Source: Phocoena phocoena
Taxonomy: Eukaryota > Chordata > Mammalia > Artiodactyla > Phocoenidae
NCBI RefSeq assembly: GCF_963924675.1
Contig: NC_089234.1
Location: 64,453,588 to 64,517,587, forward strand
Reading direction: 5' to 3'
DNA: 64,000 nt
Below, in pieces: positions 48,560 through 60,292 of this stretch. The stretch's first letter is position 1; each line of letters begins with the position of its first letter. A model generated the notes under the pieces. The model saw only the letters and a list, made by a program, of their open reading frames with translations, did no database searches and had not been told where the DNA came from. The translations under genes were made by a program, and so were the position numbers.

Positions 48560-50410
48560 ATGACTTATCCAAGCTTGAAACTGGAGCCAAAATACAGGTA
48601 TTCTGACTCCTAGTTTTATGTTCTCTTTGCTATACACTGTGGCCTTTGAATGATTTAAAAAAAAATAGAACAGAATTATGCTAATAGTGAATTTTTATGT
48701 GTTTATGTATGTAGTGAGTGTTTCTTACAAAACATCAAAATTTATATTTGGAAGTCCTAGACATACGTTTTTAGCTCCTTTTAAAATGGTTGGTGCATAG
48801 TTTGGTGCATAAATACAGCAAAGAAGCTCTGTATTTGTCATTGTGGGCAAATGACAATAGAATTTGATGAATGGCAACAGAAATGCATCAGGTGCCCATT
48901 ATCTGACATGAATCTCATAATTGCTCAGTTACCCATTCACAGTCCAAAATGCCCCCCAAGAAGTTGCCCTTTTATTCTACCTATTATGACAGCAACGAAA
49001 TAAATTTTAAAGAGCATAAAACATTCTATAAAATAATACCTTTCTGCAGAAAAAGAATTGACTGAACCAAAAATTTGAACCTTAGTTTTCAGCAAACCTT
49101 AAGAGTTTGAAAATAATTTATCTGAAAATTTCCAGAACCGTTACTTTAATCAGTTGTTAAATATCAGTGTAAAGAAAATTTTCTTTGGAAAGTATTAAGA
49201 TGAGAAATTCAAGTTTATCATATGAAATTACTTTAACTATAGCATCTCCCTCTAGACATGCTGAACTGAAAAGACCTGGGAGGCTTCAACTAGTCCCAAC
49301 TCTTAACCTATTGTGACAGACTTCCCTCTTGCCGGCTTCTCATTATCTCCTTAATAGATACCTTCTTTCCTCTTTCTTCTGGCTGCTGTGCACACATTTT
49401 ACTTTCTAGTTCATAAGTTTTCTTTCAGCAGCAATCTCAGAGCTTGAATCTTTTTATATCCATTTGAAAATCTGAACATGTTACATCTGCTGGGGCTTAT
49501 ATAAAGTTCAGCAGGGTCCATGTTGTTTATGTACCAAACAGAAATCCAAATTAAAGTATATTAGACTGGTTAGGATATGTCCTTCCCCAGAGGAGGAGGC
49601 CTCTTTTTATCTGCACATTGGATCACAAACATGCCTCTTTCATTTTAAATGTAAGTCAGAGAGTCTTGAATTTATACCACTGGCTTTGTACAGATTCAAA
49701 AGGCATCATACCTATGGGCTCTAACATATATCTCTGAGCTTTGACATATATTGAATTTCCCTTATCAAGGCCGTAATATCTCTGAAGGACCCCAGCAGGC
49801 TAGTCAGGAATGGCTTTTCCTGCAAACAGCTGAGATTGTTGTCTGTAACTAAACTGCTTTCCCAAGTGTTCCCTGAAGAAGGTTTCCAAGATTTTTCACT
49901 ATGTTAGTCTCTGATCAATAGCTTTTTAGTTTATCTCTCCACTCTATAGGAAAAGAGAGGTACTTGGCTTACCAGTTCCTTTTGTTTGCTTCCTAACTTA
50001 ATATCTAACCACAGCATAGTGTAAAGCAGAATGTGTGACCAGTGGGTCAATTAAAGAAGCAAGTGCCACTTTTAAAATTGTCTACTAAGTCTCTTAAAGG
50101 TAGATCTTCCCACTGAGATGTTAGGTTTTGCTTTCCTGATAAAAGGCACAGATGTGTCTAGTGCTCACTGCTTTCTCCTCCATCTCTACATTCTTCCTTG
50201 AATGTGGTAGTGATGCCTGTAGCTATAGCAGCCATCTTGTGACCTTGAGGCTATTAGCCCTTGATGCTTAACTGTGGGCAGTCATTTTTATAAATTTGAT
50301 TTCAGGAAAATAAACTACCATTTGTTTCAAGTTCTGTTAGCCAAAATCATTTCTAATTAACATATGATTGTCATTGACCACTCTCAGTGAGACAGAGGAG
50401 TATTTTTTTC
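48560..50410. other. Unique non-coding DNA
   Basis: No gene or clear repeat recognised. Confidence 0.5.
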
Positions 50411-50411
50411 A

Positions 50412-50560
50412 TTAAGACAGGGTTTCTCAACCTCAGAGTTATTGACATTTAGTGTTGGATAATTTTTTATTTTGATGACTGTGCTGTGCATCGTAGAGAC
50501 ATCTCTGGTCTCTATTCATTAGATGACAATAGCAACCTTACATACCCTTCAAGGTTCAAC
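50412..50560 (+). mobile_element. hAT-Charlie-type MER fragment
   Basis: 'agggtttctcaacctcagag', 'ttattgacatttagtgttgg' and 'ctgtgctgtgcatcgtagag' match the sense 5' part of a common hAT-type MER element. The right end is lost at the L1 that follows. Confidence 0.65.
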
Positions 50561-51172
50561 TGATGGATAATCAGCTTTTGTTTGTTTGCAAAAGTCTTTA
50601 TCTCTCCTTTACTTCTGAAAGGCAACTTTGCCAGGTAAAATATTCATGGTTGGCAGTTTTTTTCTTTCAGCACTTTGAATATATCATCCTACTTTTTCCT
50701 GGCCTGCAAGATTTCTGCTGAGAAATCTGCTGATAGCCTTTTGGGGGTTCCTTATATGTAATTATTTTTTTCTCTTGCTGCTTTTAAAATTCTCCCCTTG
50801 TCTTTGATTTTAGACAGTTTTATTATGATGTGTCTTAGAGAAGATCATTTTAGGCTAAAATTTTGGGTTTACTTATTAGCTTCATGAACTTGGATATCCA
50901 AATCTCAGATTTGGGAAGTTCTCAGCCATTATTTCTTTAAATAAGCTTTTTGCTCCTTTCTCCCTTTCTTCTCCTTCTGAGACTCCAATAGTATATAAAT
51001 TGTTTCTTTTAATGATATCTCATCATTCATGTAGGCTTTCTTAACTTTTTACAATTCTTTTTTTGTTTTTGCTCCTCTGACTGGATGATTTCAAATTAAC
51101 TGTATTCTAGGTCACTCATTCTTTCTTCTGCTTGATTGAATCTGCTGTTGAAGATCCCTATTAAATTCTTTT

Positions 51173-51439
51173 TTATTTTTCAACTCTAGGATTTCTGTTT
51201 GTGTGTGTGTGTGTTTTAATGGTTTCTATTTGTTTGTTGAACTTTTCATTTTGTTCATGCATTGTTTTCCTAATTTCATATAGTTTTCTATCTTTGTTTT
51301 CTTGTAGTTCACTCAGTTTCTTTAAGAGGAGTCTTCTGAATTTTTTGGCCGACAGTTCATAGATCTTTATTTCTTTATGGACAGTCATTGGAGTTTTATT
51401 AGGTTCTTTGGTGGTGTCATGTTTCTTGATTTTTTTCAT
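51173..51439 (-). pseudogene. L1/HAL1 ORF1p remnant (coiled-coil part)
   Basis: An 88-codon frame with the L1 ORF1p signature: KLSELQENKDRKLYEIRKT followed by MHEQNEKFNKQIETIK, a charged coiled-coil segment. ORF1p is the trimeric RNA-binding chaperone of L1. The N-terminal KKIKKHDTTKEPN stretch is also typical. The frame ends in a (TG)n-derived HTHTN stretch and is only about a quarter of a full ORF1. It is a relic. Confidence 0.75.
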
Positions 51440-51539
51440 GATCCTTGTGGCCTTGCATTATCGTCTGCGCATTTGAGGAAGTAGGCACCACTCCAAGTGT
51501 TTATAGACTGGTTTTGACAGGCAGAGCCTTCACCAGTCA

Positions 51540-52560
51540 GCCCATCCAGACATTCTGCTTGAGCTGTATGGTTGTCTGTGGGTGAGCTTGCTGCTGGGGT
51601 CCTTGGGTGGAGGTCTTGTGTCTGGGTCAGCAGTTGGGTAGGCCTTGTGCTTGGGTACTTGGAGATCAGCCTATTACCTGGATCTGCTGGGGTGGGCCTG
51701 GTGTTTGAGTCTGTAGTGATGGGCCTGGGACCTGGATCTTCGTGGGCAGATAGGAATCTTGCATTCACGTGGGCTAACCAGACACTGGGGAACACTGGGG
51801 TGGGCCTGGCCAGTGGTTCCACTGGGCCAGTTTATCACTGGTGTGGGATGGCAGCCTGGATTTTCAGGAGTCATCCTGGAGATTGGGATCATGGGGTCTG
51901 ATCTGGCACTAGGCCAGGCCTGGAGCCTGGGCCTTTGGGGCTCAGCCTATAATCCGGAACCTTGAGCTCAGCCTGGAGATTGAGTCTGTGTGGGCACTTC
52001 TGATACTGGGATGGTCCATGGGTGCTAGTCTTGAGGCTGGGGTCATGGGGACTGGCCTAGTACTGAGGTGGCCAAGATAATAGCCTGTGGGAGCCAGTCT
52101 AGATTCTAGGTCTGTGAGTGCTGGCCTGGTGCTGATGTGGGTTGAAAGCTTGAGCCTGTGGTAGCCTGGGTTCTTGGAGCTGGAACCTCAGGAACTACTT
52201 GGGGTTGTGGGAACTGGCTGGCACTGGGATATGCTGGAAGCCTGGTTTTGCAGGAGCCCATCAGGAACCTGGTGTCATAGGAGCTTCTCAGGGCTGCATG
52301 AACTACCTAGTGCTGTGGTGAGCTGGGAGCTTGGTGCCATGGAAGCTGGCCGGCACCATGGTGGACTGGGGGCTTGAGTTCAGTGGAGTCCACTGGGAGC
52401 CTGGTGCTACAGGAGCTGGGGCTCTGGGAGCTGGCTGGTGCTAAGCTGTGCTGGGAACCTGGGTTTGTGGGAGCCTGCTAAGAGCCTTCTTGGGCCATAG
52501 GACCCCCCCTAGAGCTGTAGGAGTTGGCCCAGTGCTGGAGTGTGCAGGTGCTAGGGTCCA
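51540..52560. repeat. GC-rich internal repeats of an L1 5' UTR
   Basis: Many imperfect copies of 'ggagcctgg', 'tgtgggagctggc' and 'ctggtgctg' words with irregular spacing of some tens of bases. This is the degenerate tandem structure of some ancient L1 5' UTRs. Frames at 51436-51822 (-), 51572-51965 (+), 52174-52377 (+) and 52448-52651 (+) are translations of these repeats. Confidence 0.75.
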
Positions 52561-52869
52561 TGGTGGAGTTGGTCACTCACTTCACTCTCCTTCTCTCACA
52601 GGGAGGGTATCTCTTTCCAGGTTGGACCACCTGGACTTGAGAGGAGGGTGATGGGAGCAGTGTGAATCTATCTTTCCTACCATCCTTAACATGTGTTTTC
52701 TTATTTCTGTGCTTCACTCAGTCGCTGTAACCGCTCACCTAGAATCCTTAGCTCTTGTGAAGTCATTTTCACTCACAGATTGATTCAATAAATTCAGACT
52801 GATGACTTTGGGAGAGGATGGGCACTAGAAATTCCTAAGTGGCCATTTTGCTGACATCACTCCTTGCTT

Positions 52870-55240
52870 CAGCTGGGTTTTACTTAGCGCAAAAAGGTGG
52901 CAACATTATTCAGAAGGATATGGAACATATAAGGGACTTTATCATCTCAAGAGAACACAGTATAATGCGTTCTGAACTTGGGTTGGGTATAGGAAGATAG
53001 GATAAGATTAAGGGATGCATAGATCAGAGATATCTAGTGGTAAAGGACAATCTAGGAACTTTGGGTTTCCTGTGGTGACAGAGAACTTGATGGAATTATT
53101 TTTGATGGTCTCCAAAGTTATAAGGCTGTGAATGTTGTGGGGTTGGAGCATGTAGAGCTTTGGGGCTATAACTCCTGCAGGTGATGGTGTGGAGGCTGTG
53201 AGAGGACAGAGTGACTTGGAGAATAAGAATGTGTGGGGTGCCCTCTTCACTATAAATTATATACACATAGTGTTGAACTAATACAGGATGTAAACAGTAT
53301 AACATATGTAAAGGAGAATGGGATAAAGATGAAATAAGGAACATTTTAAAAAGGTTTGTTAATCACAGTAGCTTTGAGCTATCATTACATGTTATCTCAA
53401 GGCACTCTTTGTACTCAAGGTGACCTTTACCATTAATGATGCTGTATTGAAAATCCATATTTTGTAATATTAAAAAATTTTTTTGCCTGAGTTCTTGTCA
53501 GGTCTGACTTAAATCATGGATGAAGAACTCACCATAGGGGCAGAGGTGACAGCTTCATCATTTCTTTGTGCTTACATTGTTAGTATAATTGTCAATCCAG
53601 TGTTTCTTTGCAAGAATGTTATTTTCATTTTTCTATTTTATAGGCTTAGTTTAGATAAAACTAGATAATATAATCTGTAAATTAACTGTGGCTATACATA
53701 CTATGGTACTTTGCAATGTGCTGTATAGCTAGGAGAGGAGTGAGGGCTTCACCATCAACTTCTCCCACTTCCTTCTACATATCTCATGGCTGTCTTGTTT
53801 ACAGTTGACATACAGACAGAGGAGGGGCCATTGTAATCTCTGTTAAATATCAGTAAAGCTTAATTTCTTTTTATTTTTTGATAAAATAGACATTCTGAAA
53901 TTTTCTTCTCACATCCTAGTGGCATGCCCTATTTTGGTGATCATTGATAAGCTTGTGCTTGTTGTTATTAAAAAGGAAAAGGGAATAATAAATCAATGTT
54001 AGTCTTCAGGTATCATTTGGAAACTAACTGGATATTAATATGGAATTTGATTAATTAATTAAATTGGTAAGCTTATTGGTCTAGAATTTGCATGGTCTTG
54101 CATAATCATTTGCACATAGATATAGGAAGCACTTCATTCCTTTTCAAATGAGAGGTTGATGCCCTAGATTGTTGTTGGCAGAGGTCTCATGGAAAGCTCA
54201 CACTGTCACCCTAATTTAACATTTGCTTTATTATAAAACCAGCAATTAAAGAGAACCCACCCATTGTTCTCAATATTTGAGTGCGGTTTTGAAGAAAAAT
54301 TATTTTTCGGTGTACATACTTTTCCTAGCCTAATTTTGTAAGATTTTTTCACTCATTCATATGCTTACTTTTGCTTGTATGCAGTTGCATTCCCTAGATG
54401 TATTGTTTTGTTTCATAAATAATATAGTTGGTGAATATTTAGATTGCAGAATAAATCTGTTGCTGAAGGAGGCTTTTGGCTTTCTACCACCTTGAAAACC
54501 TTTAAATGTATATCAATGAAAATTTCTAGTATCTCCTTTCTTTGTCATGTTGTTTATTCTCTTTAAGAAATAAAAAATGTAAATGAATAATTCAGACTTC
54601 AAACATACAAATGGGGAATTCAGCCTAGATACTGGCAGCATTTATCCTTGCAATTTTGAAGGTACTTATCACTTTAATTGCTAGGTGCTCAGAAAAAGGA
54701 TGTTAAAAAATAATAAACTCAGCAATAAATATTCCTTAATTTAAGCTCTGCTGCAACCATCTAGGGTTATTTTGGAGAGTGTGAAATGGTGTGTGTGCAT
54801 TGGGTCCACTTATCTCCCAGGCCCATTGGCTGACCCAGTTGGGTAGATCCATGTCCTTTTTCTTCTTTGGTTTATACTATGCATTTGTTAGCTCCTTAAG
54901 CAGGTATACACGCTCAGAAAGCAAGCCTTTTGTAATGCTCCTAATAACAGTGAAATTTGTTTTAGAAAGGCGATCCTCCTGCTGATTGTTATTGTAACAA
55001 GATTGGAGGATAGTCAGGATTGGGGCCAAGAATGGGGATAGGGTAGGTTACTAGTCAAAAGATTTCATTGGAAATGCCAAGAGCTGCTTAATTTACTTTT
55101 CAAAGAGAAGTTCAGGTTTCTTCATTATAGGCTCATTATAGTAGCCTCGCTGGTGGGCCCCTGAGACTCATTTTTCCAATAGGAATACCTTCCCGTACAC
55201 TCCCGTCTTTGACACTCTTGGTAAATTCCTGTAGAAATTA
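52870..55240. other. Unique non-coding DNA
   Basis: No gene recognised. Two overlapping minus frames at 53008-53344 are in different phases with no domain. Confidence 0.5.
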
Positions 55241-55244
55241 TTTA

Positions 55245-55348
55245 TCTTATTCATTCATTCATTCTCACATTCATTTATTCATTTAACAAATATTTATTGA
55301 GTTCCATGCATTATACATTATGCTGGAAATATTTTTACAAATATTTCC
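55245..55348 (-). mobile_element. L2 fragment, left of a duplicated insert
   Basis: 'tcattcattcattctcacat', 'caaatatttattgagttcca' and 'attatgctggaaat' match the antisense L2 3' terminus. The match is cut off at the 100-bp duplicate that follows. Confidence 0.65.
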
Positions 55349-55448
55349 ATACATAACATTTACAATACTCCTCCCCCCAAACATTACGTTATGCTATCTC
55401 TTTAAAGCCACATCTTCCCCACCTTTACCACCTGACAACCACTGATTT
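55349..55448 (+). repeat. 100-bp perfect dispersed duplicate of 57606-57705
   Basis: Base-by-base comparison gives 100 of 100 identity with 57606-57705, in direct orientation, offset 2257 bp. It mismatches at once on both sides (c/g on the left, c/g on the right). The other copy is embedded in a continuous L1M 3' UTR, so this copy is the derived one. There is no poly(A) tail and no obvious target-site duplication. See findings. Confidence 0.97.
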
Positions 55449-55754
55449 CAAGCAGTATAAACTTTACCCCACCATCTAAGTCATTTTATATTTGGCACAT
55501 TAATTGGCTTTTAGTCATTTATTGTACATGTTCTATTCAGCTCTTTAGAACAGTTCTCAGTTGCTGATGATAAAGATGATTTTCTTGTCAAGTGAGGCAT
55601 TTTAGACAAACATCAAATTTAGCTATTGAATTACTAGCGCTCTCTCAGAACATGCAGCTTGCATAACAGGATGAGTTCAATGGTACTTTTTAAACACAAT
55701 AATAAACCGCTAAATGTAGCACTGAATTAAAGTTTAGGGAGTTCTCTCAAATAC

Positions 55755-55912
55755 TGTAATCTAGTGGTTGTCACCCCAGCTGCACAGTAGAACACCTTGG
55801 GGAGCTCTTTTTCCGATCCATGCCCCACCCTAGACCAATGAAAATAGAATCTCAGTGTGGGGGGCAGCTGAGTTCTGGCATGTAGCAGGCTTGAGAATCA
55901 TTCCTTTATGGT
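55755..55912 (+). mobile_element. MER5A-like hAT-Charlie fragment
   Basis: 'tagtggttgtcaccccagct' and 'gcacagtagaacaccttggg' begin like the ~190-bp MER5A-type element. 'gtagcaggcttgagaatcat' is its right end. Confidence 0.7.
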
Positions 55913-55919
55913 ACCTACC

Positions 55920-56060
55920 CCAAGAATAATCATGCCAGTATTTTTCAGATAAGGACACTGACATTCAGACAGGTAAGGTAAGTTGTCTAAAGCCATGGAG
56001 CTAGTAAGTGGAAGAGGCAGGTTCTGAACCCAGATCTTCTAGCTATAAAGCCTTTCCAAT
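55920..56060 (-). repeat. MIR SINE fragment
   Basis: 'tttcagataaggacactgac', 'ctaaagccatggagctagta' and 'ggttctgaacccagatctt' follow MIR in antisense. Confidence 0.75.
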
Positions 56061-56689
56061 TTCGAAAACATGGTGTTGCTCCTCAAATATGTAGCACTTG
56101 TGTTTTTTCCATACCATTTTGTTTTTAACACATTCTGATAATTTCTTTCCTGACACTTGACCATGGTGTACACACCTGGAATTAATATTTGTGATGAATA
56201 GAATAGAAATAAGGGAGGAAAGAAGGTCCCCTGGGTAGTCTTACTTCATAGGGCCAGAAATTTTAGGAAAGCACTTGAAAACATAGGAGAGGGTAGGAAT
56301 TCTATCATTTCAGAATGGTCACTTTTACTAGTTTAACCCATGGTGAGTGCTTTGGGGTGATAGTCAACCTTACTAGAAATAGTGAGTTGGAATTATGTGC
56401 TATCTGTGACCACAGCTAACACACAGAGGAAATGAGACATTCATGCTTTTCTCTCTTAATTTTTAGTAGGATGGTTACTTGCAGGGACTTAACATGAGCT
56501 ATGAGAAGAGCTTTCTTCTTTTCTTTTTCTGTCTTTGCACAGCCCCTTGTGCAAAAATCAAGGAGTGGACTCTTCAATCCATTCAGCCTTCCATTTATTG
56601 CTGTTAGAATTGCAGTTATCACTGAAGGCAGATTTTAGGGAGTCCTAGGACCTTGTTGATATCCTTTTTGTTAGATACTCAGACTATCA

Positions 56690-56905
56690 CTTTTCCCTCT
56701 GGTCATCCCTGTACCCTGAACACACTTTCTATCATCACACTTAAATTATTGTATGCACGTGTTAACTGTTTACATGTCTGTCTCCTGCTAGTCTGTACAT
56801 TCTTTAAAGGCAAATATTATATTCTTTTTCAATTCTGTTTACCTAGTGGCTATAACAGTACTTGGCATGTAGTAAATACTTAATACATGTTTGGTGAATT
56901 AAACT
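56690..56905 (+). mobile_element. L2 3' end fragment
   Basis: 'agtctgtacattctttaaag', 'gtacttggcatgtagtaaat' and 'acttaatacatgtttggtga' follow the sense L2 3' terminus. The plus frame at 56653-56883 lies mostly inside it. Confidence 0.7.
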
Positions 56906-57494
56906 GTATTTGTTTTTTGATGATCTTTTATGGGAAATGGAATTTTGAGCCTGATTTCTGTGGATATTAAATTATTCTCTCTAGCAGAGTGTGTCAGAGT
57001 GTTTCAGAGAGTGCATTAAAATCTCAGCAGTTATCTTCTCAGGCCATCAGTTTTCTTCTTGTTAAGAAATAGTATTTATCATAGTAAATAGCCCATTTGG
57101 GGTGGTTCATTCAGGCTTTAGTGCCAAATTTAACATAACAGGAAGTAACAAATTCCCTTTTGGCCAAAAGTGCAAAGTTTGACAGCTTCTCCTAGGAAGG
57201 TAACTTTGCATGAATTTACTCCACTTTATTTGTAAAAGGTATAAAAAGCTGTAAACATTTTATAGCTATTCAGAGGTGGTAAACAACATTCTGGCCAACT
57301 GCTTATGCTTTTAATAAGCATGTTTTTATGCCTTGTATATAATTTTTGAAAAATTATAGCCTGGTTTGTGGTTTAAATACTCAGTTACATTATCTTGTTT
57401 GTAGATGGTGCTCTGTGAAGTGATGTTTCAGTGGTTTTAACATTTAGAAAATGTGAAACTTTGCCTTATGCTTAGCTGTAGGAGAGATGTTTCT

Positions 57495-58260
57495 TTTTTA
57501 TTTTAAAATTTATTTTAATCTAAATATAGTAAGATTCACTCTTTTAGTGTACAGTTCCATGAGTTTTGACAAATGCGTAGGGTCACGCTGCCATCAGCAG
57601 AATCGATACATAACATTTACAATACTCCTCCCCCCAAACATTACGTTATGCTATCTCTTTAAAGCCACATCTTCCCCACCTTTACCACCTGACAACCACT
57701 GATTTGTTTTGCCTTTTTCAGAATGTCATATAAATGAATGGAATCATATACTGTTTAGCCTCTGGAATCTGGCTTCTTTCACTTAGCATAAAGCACTTGA
57801 GATTCATCCATTTGTTGCATGTATTAGTCAATAGTTTGTTCCTCTTTATTGCTGAGTAGTATTTCATAGTATGGATGTACCACTGTTTATCCATTCTTCT
57901 TTGAGGGACCTGTGGTTTGTTTGTAGCTTTTAGTGATTATGAATGAAGTTGATATAAATATTTACATATAGGGGTTTTTTTTTTGGTATGAGCAGAGGTT
58001 TTTATTTCACTTAGGTAAACACCTAGGAGTAGGATTGCTGGATTTTATATTAAGTGTATGTTTAACTTTATGAGAAACTGGCAAACCATTTTTCTTAGTG
58101 GCTGTACCATTTAGTCTCTTACCAGCAACTACGAGAATTCCGGTTGCTCTGCATCTTTACCAGCACTAGGTGTTACTTGTTCTATTTTAGCCATTCTAAT
58201 AGGTATATAGTGGTGTTAAGATGTTTCTCAATCATCTTGGGGTAACTTTGTTGTTAGTGG
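57495..58260 (-). mobile_element. Ancient L1M 3' UTR; source of the 55.3-kb duplicate
   Basis: 'tgtacagttccatgagtttt', 'cctgacaaccactgatttg', 'cagaatgtcatataaatgaa' and 'ggattgctggattttatatt' give a continuous antisense L1M 3' UTR. The span 57606-57705 is contiguous with this context. The frame at 57487-57702 is within the element. Confidence 0.85.
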
Positions 58261-58639
58261 TAGGGTTTTTATAACATAAACAAATGTTTTTTCTTACTTT
58301 TTGTTAATCATTAACACAGAGATCTTTGTGCCTGTAATCGTAAAACTTAAGTGTAATGCTTGTATTACCGGTGACTGCTTTAGCCTGTTTATCAAGGAAA
58401 ACTCATAGTGCAATGAGGAAGTTTAACTATTGCTATAGATTAGGACTGAACTTTTGTGACTTCACACTAAATGAAAGCAACATGGGCCCCACTTAACTAC
58501 AATTTTAATTCCGTTTCTCACCCCTCTGGTCTCTCCTGCTCATTGTTCCCTGTGATCCAGCATTTCTACAGTGCTCCTTTCCTCATACCATCATTTGTTC
58601 ATAACCCCTCCCTGACCCTCACAAACCTGATATAGTCTA

Positions 58640-58805
58640 GTGCTTATGTACAGAGACTCTGGCATTAGCTAGACATACTTTTATTCTCAGCTCTGACACA
58701 TGCTGGTTGAGTGATCTTGACAAATTAAGTTTTTAAACTTTAGTTTCTCATTTTGAAAATGGGTAATGACATGACCTGCACAAAGCATTTTGCACCAAGT
58801 GGTCA
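58640..58805 (+). repeat. MIR SINE
   Basis: 'gactctggcattagctagac', 'ctcagctctgacacatgctg' and 'agtttctcattttgaaaatg' follow MIR in sense. Confidence 0.7.
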
Positions 58806-58949
58806 GGGCTCAATCCACATCAGCAATTTGTATTTGAACACCATCTGCCACAGGACTTTTATTTGGCCAGCCCCTCTGCCACAATCATCACTGCAAATCT
58901 TCTAACATAAGGAAGTCAATCTACTGAGTGCCTTGACATCTTTGCTTGG

Positions 58950-59130
58950 TTCTTTTTAAAAATTTTTTAAAGTCTTTATTGAATTTGTTACAGTATCGCT
59001 TCTGTTCTATGTCTTGGCTTCTTGGCTGCAAGGCACGTGGGATCCTAGCTCCCCGACCAGGGATTGAACCCGCACCTCCTGCACTGGAAGGGGAAGTCTT
59101 AACTACTGGACCGCCAGGGAAGTCTCCCTT
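58950..59130 (-). mobile_element. Older artiodactyl tRNA-derived SINE
   Basis: Reverse orientation: 'aaagtctttattgaatttgt' tail side, 'ctccccgaccagggattgaa' B-box region, 'ggaccgccagggaagtc' head. It is more diverged than the other SINEs of the window and of the older CHR-related artiodactyl type. 'tggttctt' recurs on both sides, but the target-site duplication is not clean. The plus frame at 58946-59164 is a shadow. Confidence 0.85.
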
Positions 59131-59134
59131 TACA

Positions 59135-59660
59135 TGGTTCTTGCTTGCAGAAGTTGCTGTTTAGGTGTGATTAAACCATGTCTGAGTATGGTTGGTCAAT
59201 AAGTGGGTGAGTCATAAGGAGTTGCTTTGCCTGGGAGCTCTAGGCTGAGGCTGGAGGGGAGCAGTTAGCGAAGCCTCTGGGAGTTACCCTGGCACAGCCA
59301 TTATAGCATGCCGTTTGTCTCTTATACTGGCATTCCTGGCCTGGTGAAGAGGGGCACAGACAGGGCTGAAGAACCTGTTTTCATGAGTGTAGTGTTGGTG
59401 CTTAGTTGAAATAAGTTGCCACAGAGTGGGGAAAAGAAGGCTCCATCACACTCACACTCGTCAGTGTGATTTTGGCTCAGGAGGACTCCAGGGAGTGCAG
59501 GGCACTGTGACCCCCTTGGGGGCAGGCAGCTCTTGGAGGTCACCTCTCCACGGTCTGTCCTGAGGGCACCAGTAGTAAGGACAGCCATGTGGCTTTATTC
59601 TGTCCCAGAGAGGGGTTCCCAAGTGGAAGTCAGGAATGAATGATATTGAGACTCTTTGAG
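59135..59660. other. GC-richer unique block, no gene recognised
   Basis: The base composition stands out from the surrounding AT-rich DNA and no repeat is recognised. It holds a minus frame of 88 codons (59322-59588) with a small cluster of Cys and acidic residues (DECECDG). A perfect 7-bp stem inverted repeat (TCACACT/AGTGTGA, loop 'cgtc') lies at 59452-59469. It may be a regulatory element or just an old unmasked repeat. Confidence 0.4.
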
Positions 59661-59665
59661 GATTT

Positions 59666-59710
59666 ACAGACATTCTTTTTTTTTTTTTTTTTTTTTTTTT
59701 ACAGACATTC
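59666..59710 (-). mobile_element. Poly(A)-only insertion (T25) flanked by direct repeats
   Basis: The decamer 'acagacattc' at 59666-59675 and again at 59701-59710 brackets 25 T. The arrangement fits an L1-mediated insertion of which only the poly(A) tail was copied (antisense). A tandem duplication that captured a T-tract is the alternative. Confidence 0.75.
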
Positions 59711-60199
59711 TTAAGGAAGGAGGCCTGGCATTAGGTTGTGGGGCTAAGAAATTCACGTTATTTCTATTAATAATCTTTCATCCATGTCCACAATATTAGC
59801 AAGGCCTGAAAACCTCAGACTAGACCTAGAAGTCTCTCCACATAATCTGTCCAGGTACTGCCCTTTAAGGAGGTCTAAGCCTTACCTCTTCCAAATGAAG
59901 TCCAGTCTTTTGTTTTTGTTTGTCTATGCTTTTAAAGTATATATATGTCTTAGCTCAATAACTAGATTGTAAAAACCAGGAGACCTTATACTTGTTTGTC
60001 TTGCCATGCCTGTTTGCTCTGTTTACCCTCTTCCTGCCTTTCATAATGAACAGAAAAAAATGTCATTTGAATTGAAGTTTTACTCTAGGATTTGGGGGTC
60101 CTAATTTCTGAAAATTCTCTCTTTGCAGTAAGATGCTAAATAAACATGATTATTTAAAAATAATGCTATTATTATGAGCAGATGTAAACTTTTATATAA

Positions 60200-60292
60200 T
60201 AGAAGGGAATAAACAACAAGGTCCTACTGTATAGCACAAGGAGCTGTATTCAATATCCTGTGATAAACCATATTGGAAAAGAATATGAAAAA

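Larger units (their letters stand above)
50575..52868 (-). mobile_element. Ancient L1, 5' UTR plus ORF1 part, antisense
   Basis: The right edge (52850-52868, 'cattttgctgacatcactcc') is the 5' start of an old L1. A GC-rich 5' UTR with internal repeats (about 51540-52560) follows leftward. ORF1-like coding occupies 51173-51439. Then comes 'gatttctgctgagaaatctg' and 'agcactttgaatatatcatc', the ORF1-side/HAL1 region in antisense. The left part is truncated near 50575 and ORF2 is absent, so this could be a HAL1-type element. Confidence 0.8.

Noticed and set aside
51436..52651. Cluster of frames up to 128 codons in GC-rich DNA
   Set aside because: They translate the internal repeats of an L1 5' UTR, are low in complexity and occur on both strands.
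59322..59588. 88-codon minus-strand frame with DECECDG
   Set aside because: No domain, no splice sites judged convincing, and the second phase (59461-59673) is equally open; kept only as part of an unexplained block.
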